A stretch of DNA of 64,000 nucleotides from Rhizobium sp. BG4 (GCF_016864575.1 NZ_CP044125.1:744001-808000); one strand, 5' to 3'; shown: positions 16,840 through 26,870, counted from the stretch's first letter. The notes: a model not told the origin generated them from the letters alone. Numbers and translations are program-made.

Positions 16840-18561
16840 TCAGCAGACCGCGCGCATCTCTTCGCGCTTCAGATGCTTCTGGAAGATTGTCTCCAGTATA
16901 TCCGGGCTGACGGGCTTCATGATGACGTCATCCATGCCGGCTTTTGCGCATTCGGCATGGTCGCGCTCGAAGGCCTGGGTGAGCACGCCGATGATCGGCG
17001 TCCTGACGCTGCCGCCTTCTTCGATGCCGCGGATCATGCGGGCGGCCTCGAAACCGTTGAGACCGGGAAGCGAGATATCCATCAGCACGATCTGCGGCTT
17101 GTGTTCGGTCCACAGACGCACCGCCTCGTCGCCGCTGGAGGCGATCATGTAGCGATAGCCGAGGCCTTCGAGGATCTGCGAAAAGACGATCTGGTTGATG
17201 TCGTTGTCTTCGGCGACCAGAACCTGCAGCGTGTCGCTATCGGCCGATGTCGAGATCTCCCAGTCGGCTTCCGGCTCGTTGCTCGTGCGGTTGTTGCGGT
17301 TGAAGTGGCGGGCGACCTGGAAGGTCAGCTCATTGGCCAGCTGGAAACCGTCCATGACGAGCGCCGGAATGCCGTGCTGGCCGGAAAGCTCGAGGCAGCG
17401 CATGCCCATCTGGTTGTCGATGATGATCAGGTCGAGATCGATGCCGGCCGAGGAGGCGATTTCGAGGAAATGCTCCTGCTCGTCCTCACCGCGCACGGCA
17501 CAGGCTTCGAAGCCGTATTTGGCGAGCGTGCGCAGCGCCGCGGTCTCGGCGGCGAGATCGCCGGTGACGACGAGGATCTTGCGGCCCGAGAAATTCTCCG
17601 GGACGATCGCTTCCATCGCCGCCGGTTCGCGGCGCTGTGCATCGCCGTTCAGCGGCACATAGGCGCGGCGATAGGACTGGTGGCTGGAGGCGGTGACCGA
17701 GGTGGCGCGGTCGAACTCGTCGAGATCGGCGCCATCGCGCGGCAGGTCCTGCATGGTGGAAACCAGGAAATAGCGGCCCGGCTTGCCGATGCGGTGCTTG
17801 CGGCTGACGATGTCGCGCTCGGCACCGTCACGCGAGACCTGGCGCTGGCGCGAGATCGACATTTCGCCGGTTTCCAGAACGTGGCGGTCGCTTTCCTCGA
17901 AGCGCTTGGCGATATCGGCGGAGAACAAGTCGCCGCTCTTGCGGCCGAGCACTTCGTCCGGCGTCGTCTGATATTTCTCGCAGAAGGCAATGTTGACCGC
18001 GACGTAATTGAGATTGCGGTCCTTGACGAAGAGCGGGAACGGCAGGTTGTCGAGAATATCCTCGGTCAGCTGCACGCGCTCGAGATCGGCGCGCCACTGC
18101 TCCTCGCGCTTGCGCTCCTCGGAAATGTTGCAGATCATCGACACGCAATAGCCGCTCGGCAGGCGGCGCTTGACGAGGCGGATCCAGCGATCCGGGCCAT
18201 GCCGCTCGACGATCTCGAAGCGCTCGCGCCAATGCGAGGCGATCTTCTGCGACAGCCAGTCCTCGCGGCCGAGCACGCCACCCGGCTGCTTGGCGGCATA
18301 TTGCTGGCGCACGCCGGTATCGAAAACGGCGCCCAGGAAGTCGCGCAGGCGCGTGCCGGGCTTCAGCATGGACGGCGAAATCGGGAAGAAATCGAGAACC
18401 TGACGGCTCGCGAAGATCATCTGGTCGTTCTTGTTATAGACGATGAGGGCGGCGGCGAGGCCATCGGAGACGGCATCGAAAAGCGACGACTGGAGATCGG
18501 GCTCGGCCGGCAGCTCCCCGCTCACGGATGATGCGTCCGTCTCTTCAAAGCCGGCACTCAT
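16840..18561 (-). CDS. PAS-PAS-receiver-receiver signalling protein without a kinase core
   Basis: 573 residues. Two PAS regions (about 25-150 and 165-290; the second reads NLPFPLFVKDRNLNYVAVNIAFCEKY) are followed by a divergent receiver (about 325-425, IIIDNQMG but no acidic pair at its start) and a canonical C-terminal receiver (about 445-565) with AEDND, LMDIS (phospho-Asp), Thr in GVLTQA and MKPVSP. No HisKA or HATPase segment is present, although this layout normally belongs to hybrid kinases. It may be a phosphate-accepting sensor that works with a separate kinase, or it may act on the adjacent c-di-GMP protein (inference). Confidence 0.88.
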   Translation of the reverse strand: MSAGFEETDASSVSGELPAEPDLQSSLFDAVSDGLAAALIVYNKNDQMIFASRQVLDFFPISPSMLKPGTRLRDFLGAVFDTGVRQQYAAKQPGGVLGREDWLSQKIASHWRERFEIVERHGPDRWIRLVKRRLPSGYCVSMICNISEERKREEQWRADLERVQLTEDILDNLPFPLFVKDRNLNYVAVNIAFCEKYQTTPDEVLGRKSGDLFSADIAKRFEESDRHVLETGEMSISRQRQVSRDGAERDIVSRKHRIGKPGRYFLVSTMQDLPRDGADLDEFDRATSVTASSHQSYRRAYVPLNGDAQRREPAAMEAIVPENFSGRKILVVTGDLAAETAALRTLAKYGFEACAVRGEDEQEHFLEIASSAGIDLDLIIIDNQMGMRCLELSGQHGIPALVMDGFQLANELTFQVARHFNRNNRTSNEPEADWEISTSADSDTLQVLVAEDNDINQIVFSQILEGLGYRYMIASSGDEAVRLWTEHKPQIVLMDISLPGLNGFEAARMIRGIEEGGSVRTPIIGVLTQAFERDHAECAKAGMDDVIMKPVSPDILETIFQKHLKREEMRAVC

Positions 18562-18742
18562 TCCTCAAAATCCCACATCTATCCGATTTAACAGCACTAT
18601 TTGGTGGTATGCGTCCAAAATGCCAGCTTTCTCCTAACGGTCGCTTAACATTAATCTACCCAAATCTTGGGGTCTGAGACGCGGCTTTGGAGACCGGCTT
18701 TTTCACCCTTCCATCGCGCCTGCGAATCCACGAAAATGGCGC

Positions 18743-20569
18743 ATGGCCATCAGACAGCTCTCAGAAACGCTCATCAACCAGATCGCCGCCGGCGAAGTCA
18801 TCGAACGCCCGGCGAGTGCGGCGAAAGAGCTGATCGAAAACGCTCTGGACGCAGGCGCGACGCGCATCGAGATCGCCACATCGGGCGGCGGCAAGGGACT
18901 ACTGCGCGTCAGCGACAATGGCTCGGGCATGGATGCCGCCGATCTCGAGCTTGCGGTAAAACGTCACTGCACCTCGAAAATTTCAGAAACGCTCGACGAT
19001 ATCCGCACGCTCGGCTTTCGCGGCGAGGCCCTGCCCTCGATCGGCTCGGTCGCCAAGCTAAGCATATCGAGCCGCCGCAAGGATAGCACCGGCGGCAGCG
19101 AGATCGCCGTCTCCGGCGGCAAGTTCCTGCATTTGAGGCCTTCGGCCCTGAACCCCGGCACGATCGTCGAGGTGCGCGACCTGTTCTTCGCGACACCGGC
19201 GCGGCTGAAATTCCTGAAGACCGAAAAGGCGGAAGCGGCAGCGATCACCGAAATCGTCAAGCGGATGGCGATCGCCTTTCCGGGCGTGCGCTTCGTGCTC
19301 TCCGGCACCGACCGCAGCACGCTGGAATTTCCGGCGACCGGCGACGACCATCTGGCGCGCATGGCGCAGATCCTCGGCAAGGATTTCCGCGACAATGCGA
19401 TCGAGATCGATGCCGAGCGCGAGGACGTCAGCCTGACGGGCTATGCCGGGGTGCCGACCTTCAACCGTGGCAATTCCGGCCACCAGTATGCCTTCGTCAA
19501 CGGCCGCCCGGTGCAGGACAAGCTGATCCTTTCGGCGATCCGCGGCGCCTATGCCGAGACGATCCCGGCCGGGCGCTACCCTGTCGCGGTGCTCTCCTTC
19601 AAACTCGATCCGGCGCTTGTCGACGTCAACGTGCATCCGGCGAAATCCGATGTGCGCTTCCGCGATCCCGGGCTGATCCGCGGGCTGATCATCGGCGCGG
19701 TGCGCGAAGCGCTCGCCCGCGACGGCAGCCGTGCCGCCACGACGGGTGCCGACGGCATGCTGCGCTCCTTCCGCCCCGGTTTCCAGCCGAATGCCTATCA
19801 GCGCCCGGCGCAGGCGCCATGGTCGCCGGAGACCTCGCCGTCCCGCCCCTATCAGGCCGCCAATACGGGCTTTGCCGAGCGGCCGCAGGCATCGTTCGAC
19901 GGGCTGGTGACGCCGACGGCGCGTTCCGAACCGCAGCCGCAGAGCTGGCAGCAGCCGGTGGCCGCGCCACGCGAAGAGGCACCGCAGCGCTTTCCGCTGG
20001 GGGCCGCGCGCGCCCAGCTGCACGAGAACTATATCGTGGCGCAGACCGAGGACGGTCTTGTCATCGTCGACCAGCATGCGGCGCATGAGCGGCTGGTCTT
20101 CGAAGAAATGCGCAAGGCGCTGCATTCCAAGCGCCTTCCCTCGCAGGTGCTTCTGATCCCGGAGATCGTCGACCTGCCGGAAGAGGATTGCGACCGGCTG
20201 ATGGTGCATGCCGAAGGGCTCGGCGAGCTCGGGCTGGCGATCGAGCGCTTCGGGCCGGGCGCCATTGCCGTGCGCGAAACGCCGGCGATGCTCGGCGAGG
20301 TCGATGCCAACGGCCTGATCCGCCAGCTCGCCGACGAGATCGCCGAATGGGACACGGCGTCGGGCCTATCGCAGAAACTCGAATATGTGGCGGCGACCAT
20401 GGCCTGCCACGGCTCGGTGCGCTCCGGCCGGCGCATGCGGCCGGAGGAGATGAACGCGCTTTTGAGACGGATGGAAGTGACGCCGGGTTCGGGCCAGTGC
20501 AATCACGGCCGGCCGACCTATATCGAGCTCAAGCTTTCCGACATCGAGCGGCTGTTCGGCCGGAGCTGA
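18743..20569 (+). CDS. mutL: DNA mismatch repair protein MutL
   Basis: 608 residues. The N-terminal GHKL ATPase shows [18 protein letters not shown] and [10 protein letters not shown], then NGRPVQD and [14 protein letters not shown]. After a Pro-rich linker (about 340-415) the C-terminal dimerisation domain carries [13 protein letters not shown] at about 443, matching the DQHA-x2-E-x4-E metal site of endonuclease-type MutL. It ends with [11 protein letters not shown] and a zinc-type CxH motif. It therefore probably nicks DNA itself, as expected in bacteria without MutH. Start ATG at 18743. DUF2093 follows 81 bp downstream, the usual rhizobial order. Confidence 0.97.
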   Translation: MAIRQLSETLINQIAAGEVIERPASAAKELIENALDAGATRIEIATSGGGKGLLRVSDNGSGMDAADLELAVKRHCTSKISETLDDIRTLGFRGEALPSIGSVAKLSISSRRKDSTGGSEIAVSGGKFLHLRPSALNPGTIVEVRDLFFATPARLKFLKTEKAEAAAITEIVKRMAIAFPGVRFVLSGTDRSTLEFPATGDDHLARMAQILGKDFRDNAIEIDAEREDVSLTGYAGVPTFNRGNSGHQYAFVNGRPVQDKLILSAIRGAYAETIPAGRYPVAVLSFKLDPALVDVNVHPAKSDVRFRDPGLIRGLIIGAVREALARDGSRAATTGADGMLRSFRPGFQPNAYQRPAQAPWSPETSPSRPYQAANTGFAERPQASFDGLVTPTARSEPQPQSWQQPVAAPREEAPQRFPLGAARAQLHENYIVAQTEDGLVIVDQHAAHERLVFEEMRKALHSKRLPSQVLLIPEIVDLPEEDCDRLMVHAEGLGELGLAIERFGPGAIAVRETPAMLGEVDANGLIRQLADEIAEWDTASGLSQKLEYVAATMACHGSVRSGRRMRPEEMNALLRRMEVTPGSGQCNHGRPTYIELKLSDIERLFGRS

Positions 20570-20650
20570 CGGCAGCAAGCCGAAAAATACTGGCAATCGC
20601 CCGTGCCGCGCGCTATGGCAGGACGATCAGAGCCGCAGGAATGGAGCAGG

Positions 20651-20881
20651 ATGAACTTGTTTGAAGGTCACGGAAACCGCGAGGCGAAAATCCGCTATCT
20701 CGACGCCGATTTCCAGATCCTGTCGCCGGGCTCCTACGTCGTCTGCGCCATGACCGGCAAGCATATCCCGCTCGACGAGCTGCGCTACTGGAGCGTCGCC
20801 CGTCAGGAACCCTATGCCGACGTCATCGCCTCCTTCGAGGCCGACAAGCGCGCAGGCGTGCTGCCGGTGCAGAAGCGCTGA
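20651..20881 (+). CDS. DUF2093 small protein
   Basis: 76 residues of the alphaproteobacterial DUF2093 family, beginning MNLFEGHGNREAKIRYLDAD with the core GSYVVCAMTGKHIPLDELRYWSV. Function unknown. The ATG at 20651 follows GGAGCAGG; the frame opens earlier but without conservation. It is typically found between mutL and lpxK, as here, and is followed after 9 bp by the GNAT gene. Confidence 0.88.
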   Translation: MNLFEGHGNREAKIRYLDADFQILSPGSYVVCAMTGKHIPLDELRYWSVARQEPYADVIASFEADKRAGVLPVQKR

Positions 20882-20890
20882 CTTTCCCTG

Positions 20891-21574
20891 ATGCGTGACT
20901 TCGGCCGGCCGATCGTCCATTCGCCACGCCCCTTTCCCGAGCGGATCGTCCATAGCGGACGCTCGGTCAGGCTTGATCCGCTGACACCGGCGCATGCCGA
21001 GCCGCTCTGGCCGCTTGCCGCCGCCTCGCCGGAGAGCTTCGGCTATCTGCGCTATGGTCCATTCGAGAGCCTCGGCCCGTTCACCGCCTTCGTCGCGGAC
21101 CTCGCAGGGCGGGCCGACCAGCCGTTCTGGGCCGTCGAACCTCTCGGCGCCGGAAAGCCTGCGGGATGGCTGTCGCTCTGCGATGTCTCTCCGGCGGATT
21201 CCTCGATCGAGATCGGCAGCATCTGGTTTTCACCGGAGCTGCAGCGCACGCGCGCCGCGACCGAGGCGATCTTCCTCCTGATGCGCCACGCCTTCGACGA
21301 TCTCGGCTATGAGCGGCTCGTCTGGCGCTGCGCCGCGCTCAACGAAGCGTCGCGCAAAGCGGCGCTGCGCTATGGCTTCGTGTTCGAGGGCATCTGGCGC
21401 AATGCTGCGATCGCCAAGGGCTATCAGCGCGACGTCGCCTGGCACAGTATCCTGAAAGACGAATGGCCGGCGCACCGGGCCGCTCTGGAAGCCTGGCTCG
21501 ACGACGGCAATTTCGACGCCGATGGCCGCGCGGCATCCGGGCTTGCCGATATCCGCAAACGGCTGGCGCTATAG
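20891..21574 (+). CDS. GNAT-family N-acetyltransferase (RimJ/RimL type)
   Basis: 227 residues with the acetyltransferase fold of the ribosomal-protein or small-molecule type: [18 protein letters not shown] at the start, an acetyl-CoA region [25 protein letters not shown], and [19 protein letters not shown]. It sits 9 bp after DUF2093 and its last 6 bp overlap the end of convergent lpxK. The substrate cannot be read from the sequence. Confidence 0.88.
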   Translation: MRDFGRPIVHSPRPFPERIVHSGRSVRLDPLTPAHAEPLWPLAAASPESFGYLRYGPFESLGPFTAFVADLAGRADQPFWAVEPLGAGKPAGWLSLCDVSPADSSIEIGSIWFSPELQRTRAATEAIFLLMRHAFDDLGYERLVWRCAALNEASRKAALRYGFVFEGIWRNAAIAKGYQRDVAWHSILKDEWPAHRAALEAWLDDGNFDADGRAASGLADIRKRLAL

Positions 21575-22609
21575 GCCGGATTGCTCTTTCAGCCTGCGGG
21601 CACGGCAGGCCTCGATCGCCCGGTCGATGATCAGGCCGGGCGCCTGCGGGTCCTCGAAGGCCATTTCCACCTCGATCACCTTCGACTTTTCGGCAAGCTC
21701 CTGCGCCCGTCCGTGATGGCCGGCAAGGCGGACGAAATCTTTCGAGGTGGTGACGATCTGCAGCTGTTCGCGTTCGGCAACGGCAATGAGATCGGCGATC
21801 TCGTCGTCGCTCAGGTGCTCGTGGTCGCCGAAGGAGCGGGTGGCGGCGATCTCGGCACCGAGCGATTCCACCGTGCGGAAAAACTTCGTGGGATCGGCGA
21901 TACCGGCAAAGGCGAGCACGCGGCGGCCGGAAAGCTCGTTCATGCCGACCGTCTTCAGCGACGCCGTGAAATAGGGTTTTGCGGCGCGGGCGGCCATGCG
22001 GACGATGGCGTCCGCGGCATTGCCGTTGCCGACCTTCAGGAGTGCCGTCGCATAACGCATCTGCACCGCGATCGGCGCGCGCACCGGGCCGCCCGGTACC
22101 GTATGGCCATTGCCGAGGCCGCGCGTCGTATCGATGACCAGCAGCGCATAATCGAGCGCCAGTCTGGCGCTCTGGAAGCCGTCATCCATGATGATCAGGT
22201 CGGCGCCTTCCTTGACGAGACGCTCGGCGCCCTCGACCCGGCGGCGGGAAATGACGGTCAGTGCCTCGCGGGCGAGCAGCAGCGGCTCGTCACCGACGGC
22301 CATGGCGCGGTGATGGGCGGGATCGACGACCGTCGTGACATCGAGCGAACCGCCGTAACCGCGGCTCAGAAATCCGGGCTTCAGCCCCTTCGCCTTGGCC
22401 GCCTGAGCGATCGCCAGCGCTGTCGGCGTCTTGCCGGCACCACCGACGGTGAAATTGCCGATGCAGATGACGGGAATGGGCACCGAGGCACGGCGCGCAT
22501 GCTTCATGCGATAGCCGGCGACCTGCCCGTAAATCAGCGAAAAGGGCGACAGCGTCCAGGCCCGCCAATCGGCTTTCGTCCACCAGAACGGCGGCGCTTC
22601 GGATACCAT
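21569..22609 (-). CDS. lpxK: Tetraacyldisaccharide 4'-kinase
   Basis: 346-residue lipid A 4'-kinase of the inner membrane. It has an N-terminal membrane-associated helix ([21 protein letters not shown]), the P-loop variant [13 protein letters not shown] at 51-63, [16 protein letters not shown] and IMDDGFQS, all LpxK signatures. Rhizobial lipid A often loses this phosphate later, but the kinase is still made. The usual upstream partner waaA is not directly adjacent here; about 560 bp of non-coding, repeat-bearing DNA precedes it. Confidence 0.95.
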   Translation of the reverse strand: MVSEAPPFWWTKADWRAWTLSPFSLIYGQVAGYRMKHARRASVPIPVICIGNFTVGGAGKTPTALAIAQAAKAKGLKPGFLSRGYGGSLDVTTVVDPAHHRAMAVGDEPLLLAREALTVISRRRVEGAERLVKEGADLIIMDDGFQSARLALDYALLVIDTTRGLGNGHTVPGGPVRAPIAVQMRYATALLKVGNGNAADAIVRMAARAAKPYFTASLKTVGMNELSGRRVLAFAGIADPTKFFRTVESLGAEIAATRSFGDHEHLSDDEIADLIAVAEREQLQIVTTSKDFVRLAGHHGRAQELAEKSKVIEVEMAFEDPQAPGLIIDRAIEACRARRLKEQSGL

Positions 22610-23169
22610 GATCTGCCTGTCCTGCGCTCATCCGGCGCATCCCGCCCGGAAATCCCCTTCAATTGGCGGCAAAGAGAGGGCAAAACCGAAGAAAAAGCAA
22701 GCCTTTGCCGGATTTTGATGGGTGGGGCGGGTGGACGGTGGCGGTGGTTCGTCGCATTGGCGATTGGGGCGCGGGACGTCGCGAGTATGGGCGCTTGCAG
22801 AGAACACGGCGGCACGTGACGCTTACCCAGCCCGTTCAAAGGAGTCATTCACGGCACGGACGCGCGGTGGCTGGATCCCTGTGACGAGCACAGGGATGAG
22901 GGAGTTTGGGGTTGGTCTCAGCGAACAACGGCGATGTCGAGCGTGCTGAGGGACAAGGAGTCGTTCAACACTCTCCACCGGACAGCTTGCCCCTAAGGCA
23001 CATCCCCAATCCTCCCTCATTCCTGTGCTTGTCACAGGAATCCACCCGGCGTGCGTCTGCGCGGCGAGAGACTCCCGCGTCAACCTCCACCGCGAAAACG
23101 TTGCTCACCATTCCACCCCGCCAGAATCAGTGCTAACCCTTTCACCTGATTTGATCTCAAGGGCATCCA
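22610..23169. other. Intergenic region with paired rhizobial repeats
   Basis: 560 bp between divergent lpxK and the DUF1214 gene. Apart from the paired palindromic repeat listed separately and presumed promoters, no gene is seen. Confidence 0.5.
22871..23047. repeat. Two inverted copies of a palindromic intergenic repeat
   Basis: The left unit contains ATCCCTGTG-N5-CACAGGGAT (22875-22897) followed by GAGGGAG. The right unit contains ATTCCTGTG-N5-CACAGGAAT (23019-23041) preceded by CTCCCTC. Each is itself a palindrome and the two face each other. A third, rearranged copy lies at 49956-50010. This is a dispersed non-coding repeat common in rhizobial intergenic DNA. Confidence 0.75.
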
Positions 23170-23757
23170 GTGTTTCGATTTCCGCTATTTATCGCGATCA
23201 CGCTGATCGTCGCTTTCGGCGGCGGGATCATGGTTTCGCGGTATGCGCTGGATGTGACGCAGGGTTTCGGGGCCATCAAGCTCGGCGCCTGGGAGGCGTT
23301 TCCGGAGCTGCAGACGGCCGATGCCGATCCTTATGCGAAATCGCACCGGGCGCGGGCGGGCAAGCTGCTTTACGGCAGTGCCGAGGGACTAACCTTTACG
23401 GCGAGCGTCGACGATGGCGGGGAGCGGCTCAATGCGGGCTGCAGCTATAGGATCAGCGGGCAAACGCCGGCGGCGCGGTTGTGGACGCTCTATACATCCG
23501 ACAATGGCGGCAATCCGGCTTCCGTGCGTCCCGGTCTGCCGGGCGCGCTGAATTCCTGGACTGTGCTGCGCCAGCCCGACAGCAGCTTCGTGATCGACGT
23601 CTCGGCCAATGCCCGGCCGGGCAACTGGCTGGCGCTGCCGGCCGCCGGCACGTTCCGGCTGGTGCTGACGCTGTTCGATACGCCGACGGCGGGCAGTTCC
23701 GGGGTTATCGATCTTTCCATGCCGAAGCTCGAGAAGACCGGGTGCGGCAATGCTTAG
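23170..23757 (+). CDS. DUF1214 domain protein
   Basis: 195 residues with an N-terminal membrane helix (FPLFIAITLIVAFGGGIMVS) and a DUF1214 domain containing RARAGKLLYGSAEGL, YRISGQTPAARLWTLYTSD and WLALPAAGTFRLVLTLFDTP. It overlaps the following DUF1254-type gene by 8 bp, and the two domains occur together in one protein in many bacteria, so these probably form one complex at the inner membrane. Function unknown. Confidence 0.85.
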   Translation: MFRFPLFIAITLIVAFGGGIMVSRYALDVTQGFGAIKLGAWEAFPELQTADADPYAKSHRARAGKLLYGSAEGLTFTASVDDGGERLNAGCSYRISGQTPAARLWTLYTSDNGGNPASVRPGLPGALNSWTVLRQPDSSFVIDVSANARPGNWLALPAAGTFRLVLTLFDTPTAGSSGVIDLSMPKLEKTGCGNA

Positions 23758-24301
23758 GATCGTCTTTGCCATCATCACCGGCCTGTTCGGCGCCGCCCTG
23801 CTGCACCTGATCATCATTCTGGCGCTGCCGCATTTCACCGGCAAGGATGCCGAGACGCGGGTGATCGCCGAGGGCGATCCGAACAATTTCTATCTGCTGT
23901 CGTCGAACTACGACGATGCCGGGCTTTCCAACAGCGATCCCTTCGTGCGCACCGCCGTCTGCTCCTTCGATCTCGAGGATGGCCCTGTGCGCTTCACCGC
24001 CAAGGGCAGCGTGCCCTTCTGGTCGATCGCCGTTTATGACGGCGCCTCGAACGAGGTGTTCAGCATGAATGACAGGACGTCTGTGGGGGGCGCGCTCGAT
24101 GTGCTGGCGGCAAGCCCGATCAAGCTGACGGAGCTGCGCAAGTCGCTGCCGCAGGATCTGCAGCAGACCATCCTGGTGGAGATGACGCATAATGAGGGCT
24201 ATGCGGTGCTGCGCACTCTTGCGCCGCAGGCGAGCTTCGATGACGCAGCCAAGAATTTTCTCACCGAGGCAGGCTGCGAGACCTACGGTTCGGACAACTG
24301 A
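23750..24301 (+). CDS. DUF1254-family protein
   Basis: 183 residues: an N-terminal transmembrane helix (about 5-27) then a soluble domain with NNFYLLSSNYDDAG, DPFVRTAVCSFDLEDGPVRF and FWSIAVYDGASNEVFSMNDR, as in the DUF1254/DUF1214 family. It is translationally coupled to the DUF1214 gene by an 8-bp overlap. Probably periplasm-facing; function unknown. Confidence 0.85.
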   Translation: MLRIVFAIITGLFGAALLHLIIILALPHFTGKDAETRVIAEGDPNNFYLLSSNYDDAGLSNSDPFVRTAVCSFDLEDGPVRFTAKGSVPFWSIAVYDGASNEVFSMNDRTSVGGALDVLAASPIKLTELRKSLPQDLQQTILVEMTHNEGYAVLRTLAPQASFDDAAKNFLTEAGCETYGSDN

Positions 24302-24304
24302 CGC

Positions 24305-24475
24305 CTACTTGGTCTTTACACGCGATGCGCGCGACGGGGCGCGACGCTTCGGGCTCTCCACGAGACGCTCATAGCGAACGCCGGTGAACAGCAATATCTG
24401 AGCCTCGACGGGCTCCCGGTCTTTTCGGCGCGGCTGTTGCGAGCGCCTGTCAGCCAATGCGACTATAGTGGCCAT
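24305..24475 (-). CDS. Small basic hypothetical protein
   Basis: 56 residues, MATIVALADRRSQQPRRKDREPVEAQ at the start and a basic Ser/Arg/Lys tail. The ATG at 24475 has GGAG six bases upstream; an in-frame ATG at 24487 lacks a site. The core EAQILLFTGVRYERL looks structured and the low-complexity ends do not resemble a shadow ORF. It is convergent with the DUF1254 gene, 3 bp apart. No known domain recognised. Confidence 0.6.
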   Translation of the reverse strand: MATIVALADRRSQQPRRKDREPVEAQILLFTGVRYERLVESPKRRAPSRASRVKTK

Positions 24476-24986
24476 TCTCGTCTCCATGCACTGCCCGAGA
24501 CGGATGAAGCAAAGCGGATTTCACCCTGCCCGCCTGTGCGGGCCAGCGCGTCCTGCAATGCCGGAAACCGGAACCGAGGTCATTCGCGCCTTTCTCACGG
24601 CACCTGTTTGAATACCGTGATGTGGAATCTTTACGGCCGAAGCATCGAACCGCGCCGTTCCTGTCCGAATTGAGACATACGATAGTTAACAGTCTCCTAA
24701 TATTTCAGCCCTGTTGTAGGGCTGTTCAATAAACGCTGCGAGCTGGCTTTTAGTTTCAATCGGCAATAAGTCAGATTTAATTAGGAAAAACTTATGAATT
24801 CATAGGCTTGACCAAGTACAGCCGATCACCTTTACGTCATAAGGATGTGTTGCCGATTTGCGTCACCGAAATATCAATTGCAGTTCAGGTGAATAGGCGT
24901 ATGGTCGGCGCATCGGTCAAAAGTTTTATGGCGATGACCGCTTGAGAGACAACCCATGCTCTTGCCGTAGATACGGAGGGCAGAAA
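24476..24986. other. AT-richer intergenic region with a small hairpin
   Basis: 511 bp, clearly lower in GC than its surroundings. It contains a perfect 7-bp hairpin CAGCCCT-N5-AGGGCTG at 24706-24724 followed by TTCAATAAA, which could end a small transcript coming from the left. No coding frame seen. It should hold the promoter of the 68-residue gene downstream. Confidence 0.4.
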
Positions 24987-25193
24987 ATGTCTTTATTCAT
25001 GAACCCGACATTCTCTCCTGAAGACCTGGATGTGCTGCGCGGCGCGCTCGATGCGTGGTGCTCGGAAAAGCGTCTGGATATCAAAAGCCCCGAGGCCCAG
25101 TTTGCAGCTTCGGCTGCGCTCGACCTCTATCAGGCCGGCCATAACGACGGCGAAAAGCTGCTTTTGGCTCTGCGTGCCCACAAGGGACTCTGA
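24987..25193 (+). CDS. Small conserved acidic protein of unknown function
   Basis: 68 residues starting MSLFMNPTFSPEDLDVLRGALD, mostly helical, with CSEKRLDIKSPEAQFAASAALDLYQAGHNDGEKL. The ATG at 24987 follows GGAGGG at ideal spacing. A rho-independent terminator follows, so it is a monocistronic unit with its own long upstream region. The helix-rich pattern resembles small rhizobial regulators or adaptor-like proteins, but no function is assigned. Confidence 0.75.
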   Translation: MSLFMNPTFSPEDLDVLRGALDAWCSEKRLDIKSPEAQFAASAALDLYQAGHNDGEKLLLALRAHKGL

Positions 25194-25231
25194 CATTCAT
25201 CTCCAGGCCGGAGCGATCCGGAAAGACGGTG

Positions 25232-25262
25232 GCGCCTCGTATCTGCGGGGCGCTTTCTTTTT
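25232..25262 (+). terminator. Terminator of the 68-residue gene
   Basis: Stem GCGCCTCG / CGGGGCGC (one G-T pair) with a 6-nt loop, then TTTCTTTTT; 39 bp past the stop codon. Confidence 0.75.
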
Positions 25263-25436
25263 GTGCGCCATCCACAGCTGAACACGTTCTGCGTGTGCCA
25301 TTGCTGCGCATTTGATTAAAATCTTCAGCAAGCATTAACCCTGCCGGTGTAGGATTTGTTCATATTCGTCTGAGCCCGGCCTCCGTCCAGCCGGCACATT
25401 CGATCCCTCAGTATCGGCGTTTCCGGGGTATTCTTT

Positions 25437-26507
25437 GTGCGTGACCGGTTTAGAGACCTAGAAGGGCCTATGGCCAGCCGCAAGAAGGACGTGGTGTTGA
25501 TGGCAACCGTGAGCAGCTTCGAGGGATTGGCGCATCCGACGCGATCCGAGCTGCGCCAGTTCGCCGAGCTCTTTACCCCGCTGTTCCAAGCCTCTTCCGA
25601 CGAAGCCCGCCGCCAGGCCGTCGCCGCCCTCTCGCAATGCCCGGTCATTCCGCAGGCCGTGGCTCTCTTCATCGGCAACCTGCCGATCGCCGTTGCCGCA
25701 CCGTTTCTGACGGCCTCGCAGGCGGTCAGTGACGATACGCTGATCATGATCGCCCGCACGCAGGGCACCGCCCATATCCGCGCCATCGTCAGCCGCGACA
25801 ATCTTTCGCCGAAAGTGATCGATGCGCTGGTGGCGCTGCGCCAGGCGACCGCCCGCCCCTCGCCCGCCGACCTGACGCTTCCCGCCATCGAGGAACAGCT
25901 GGCCGCAGCACCGGCGCCGGTCTTTGCGCCCGTCGCAACCGAACCGCCGGCCGTCGATCCTGACTTTGCCGAGCGCCTCGCCAATGAAGAGGCGATGCGC
26001 CAGAAGATCCGCGGTCTCGCCAACCATCTCGGCCGCGATGACGACGACCGGCTGGGCCTGAGGACGATCTCCGACATCCAGGAAGCGCTGCTGGTGCGCT
26101 TTGCCCGCTCGCGCGAGGCGAGCCACTTTGCCAGCACGCTTGCCGATGCACTGTCCGCCAGCCGCTGGCTGGCCGAGCGCATCATGCTCGATCTCTCCGG
26201 CCAGCAGCTGGCCACCACGCTCGTCAGCCTCGGCATGGGCTTTCTCGATGCCGTCTTCGTCTTGGAGAAGCTCTATCCGCATCTCGCCGAACCGCAGCAC
26301 AGCGTGACCCGCGCCTGGATGGTGCTCGATGCGCTCGATCCGGAAGAATGCCATGAGCGGGTGGAAGCCTGGCGGCGCGCCGACAGCTATACCTACAAGC
26401 CGGAAGAAGGCGAAAACCCCGCCGCGCCTGCCGCCGCCGGCACGATCTCCCGCACAGCACGCCTGATACCGCCGGCCCGCGACCTGAAGACCGTCGGCCG
26501 CCGCTGA
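25437..26507 (+). CDS. DUF2336 domain protein
   Basis: 356 residues of the alphaproteobacterial DUF2336 family, an alpha-helical repeat protein. Visible are LTRSEL-like AHPTRSELRQFAELFTPLF, paired HEAT-like helices to about residue 130, an Ala/Pro linker at about 140-180, and a second helical domain (LRTISDIQEALLVRFARSREASHFASTLADAL). The GTG start at 25437 gives the full conserved N-terminus; an ATG at 25470 with GAAGGG upstream is the alternative. Function unknown. It ends 6 bp from the convergent DUF1491 gene. Confidence 0.82.
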   Translation: MRDRFRDLEGPMASRKKDVVLMATVSSFEGLAHPTRSELRQFAELFTPLFQASSDEARRQAVAALSQCPVIPQAVALFIGNLPIAVAAPFLTASQAVSDDTLIMIARTQGTAHIRAIVSRDNLSPKVIDALVALRQATARPSPADLTLPAIEEQLAAAPAPVFAPVATEPPAVDPDFAERLANEEAMRQKIRGLANHLGRDDDDRLGLRTISDIQEALLVRFARSREASHFASTLADALSASRWLAERIMLDLSGQQLATTLVSLGMGFLDAVFVLEKLYPHLAEPQHSVTRAWMVLDALDPEECHERVEAWRRADSYTYKPEEGENPAAPAAAGTISRTARLIPPARDLKTVGRR

Positions 26508-26513
26508 TCTCTT

Positions 26514-26870
26514 TCAGAGCGGGTTCTTCTTTTCTACCGCCAGCGGCAGCAGCGATGCCGCATCTGCCGTTTCGAGCTCGACGATCCACAGATCGGGATC
26601 GAACCTGCGCTCGCGCTCCAGCAATTCGCGCACGGCATCCGGCTCCTGCCGGTCGAGGCGGATCTCGAACAGCCGTCCGGCACTCTCCTCCTCATCGAAG
26701 AAGCTCTGCGGCGCTGGGCCGTACAGCGTCTCCAGCCCGTCGCGGAAATGCTGGCGGATGAAGACCGCGCCCGCCTCTTCCGCGCCCTTCTTCTCCACGG
26801 CGGCGAAATCGCCCATGGCGAAGACCCGGCGCAGCAGGGCGGAAACGAAGATGTCGGTGCGAAGTCTCAT
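26514..26870 (-). CDS. DUF1491 family protein
   Basis: 118 residues, beginning MRLRTDIFVSALLRRVFAMGDFAAVEKKGAEEAGAVFIRQH and containing DPDLWIVELE, the usual DUF1491 start and end. Small cytoplasmic protein of unknown function. It lies 33 bp downstream of the restored chemoreceptor reading frame on the same strand, so the two may be co-transcribed. Confidence 0.87.
   Translation of the reverse strand: MRLRTDIFVSALLRRVFAMGDFAAVEKKGAEEAGAVFIRQHFRDGLETLYGPAPQSFFDEEESAGRLFEIRLDRQEPDAVRELLERERRFDPDLWIVELETADAASLLPLAVEKKNPL

Noticed and set aside
16873..18531. 552-codon plus-strand open frame
   Set aside because: Exactly antisense to the PAS/receiver gene in the mirrored frame; no family pattern.
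22610..23169. Hidden waaA upstream of lpxK
   Set aside because: All frames were read; none shows the KDO-transferase pattern. The region is repeat-bearing non-coding DNA.
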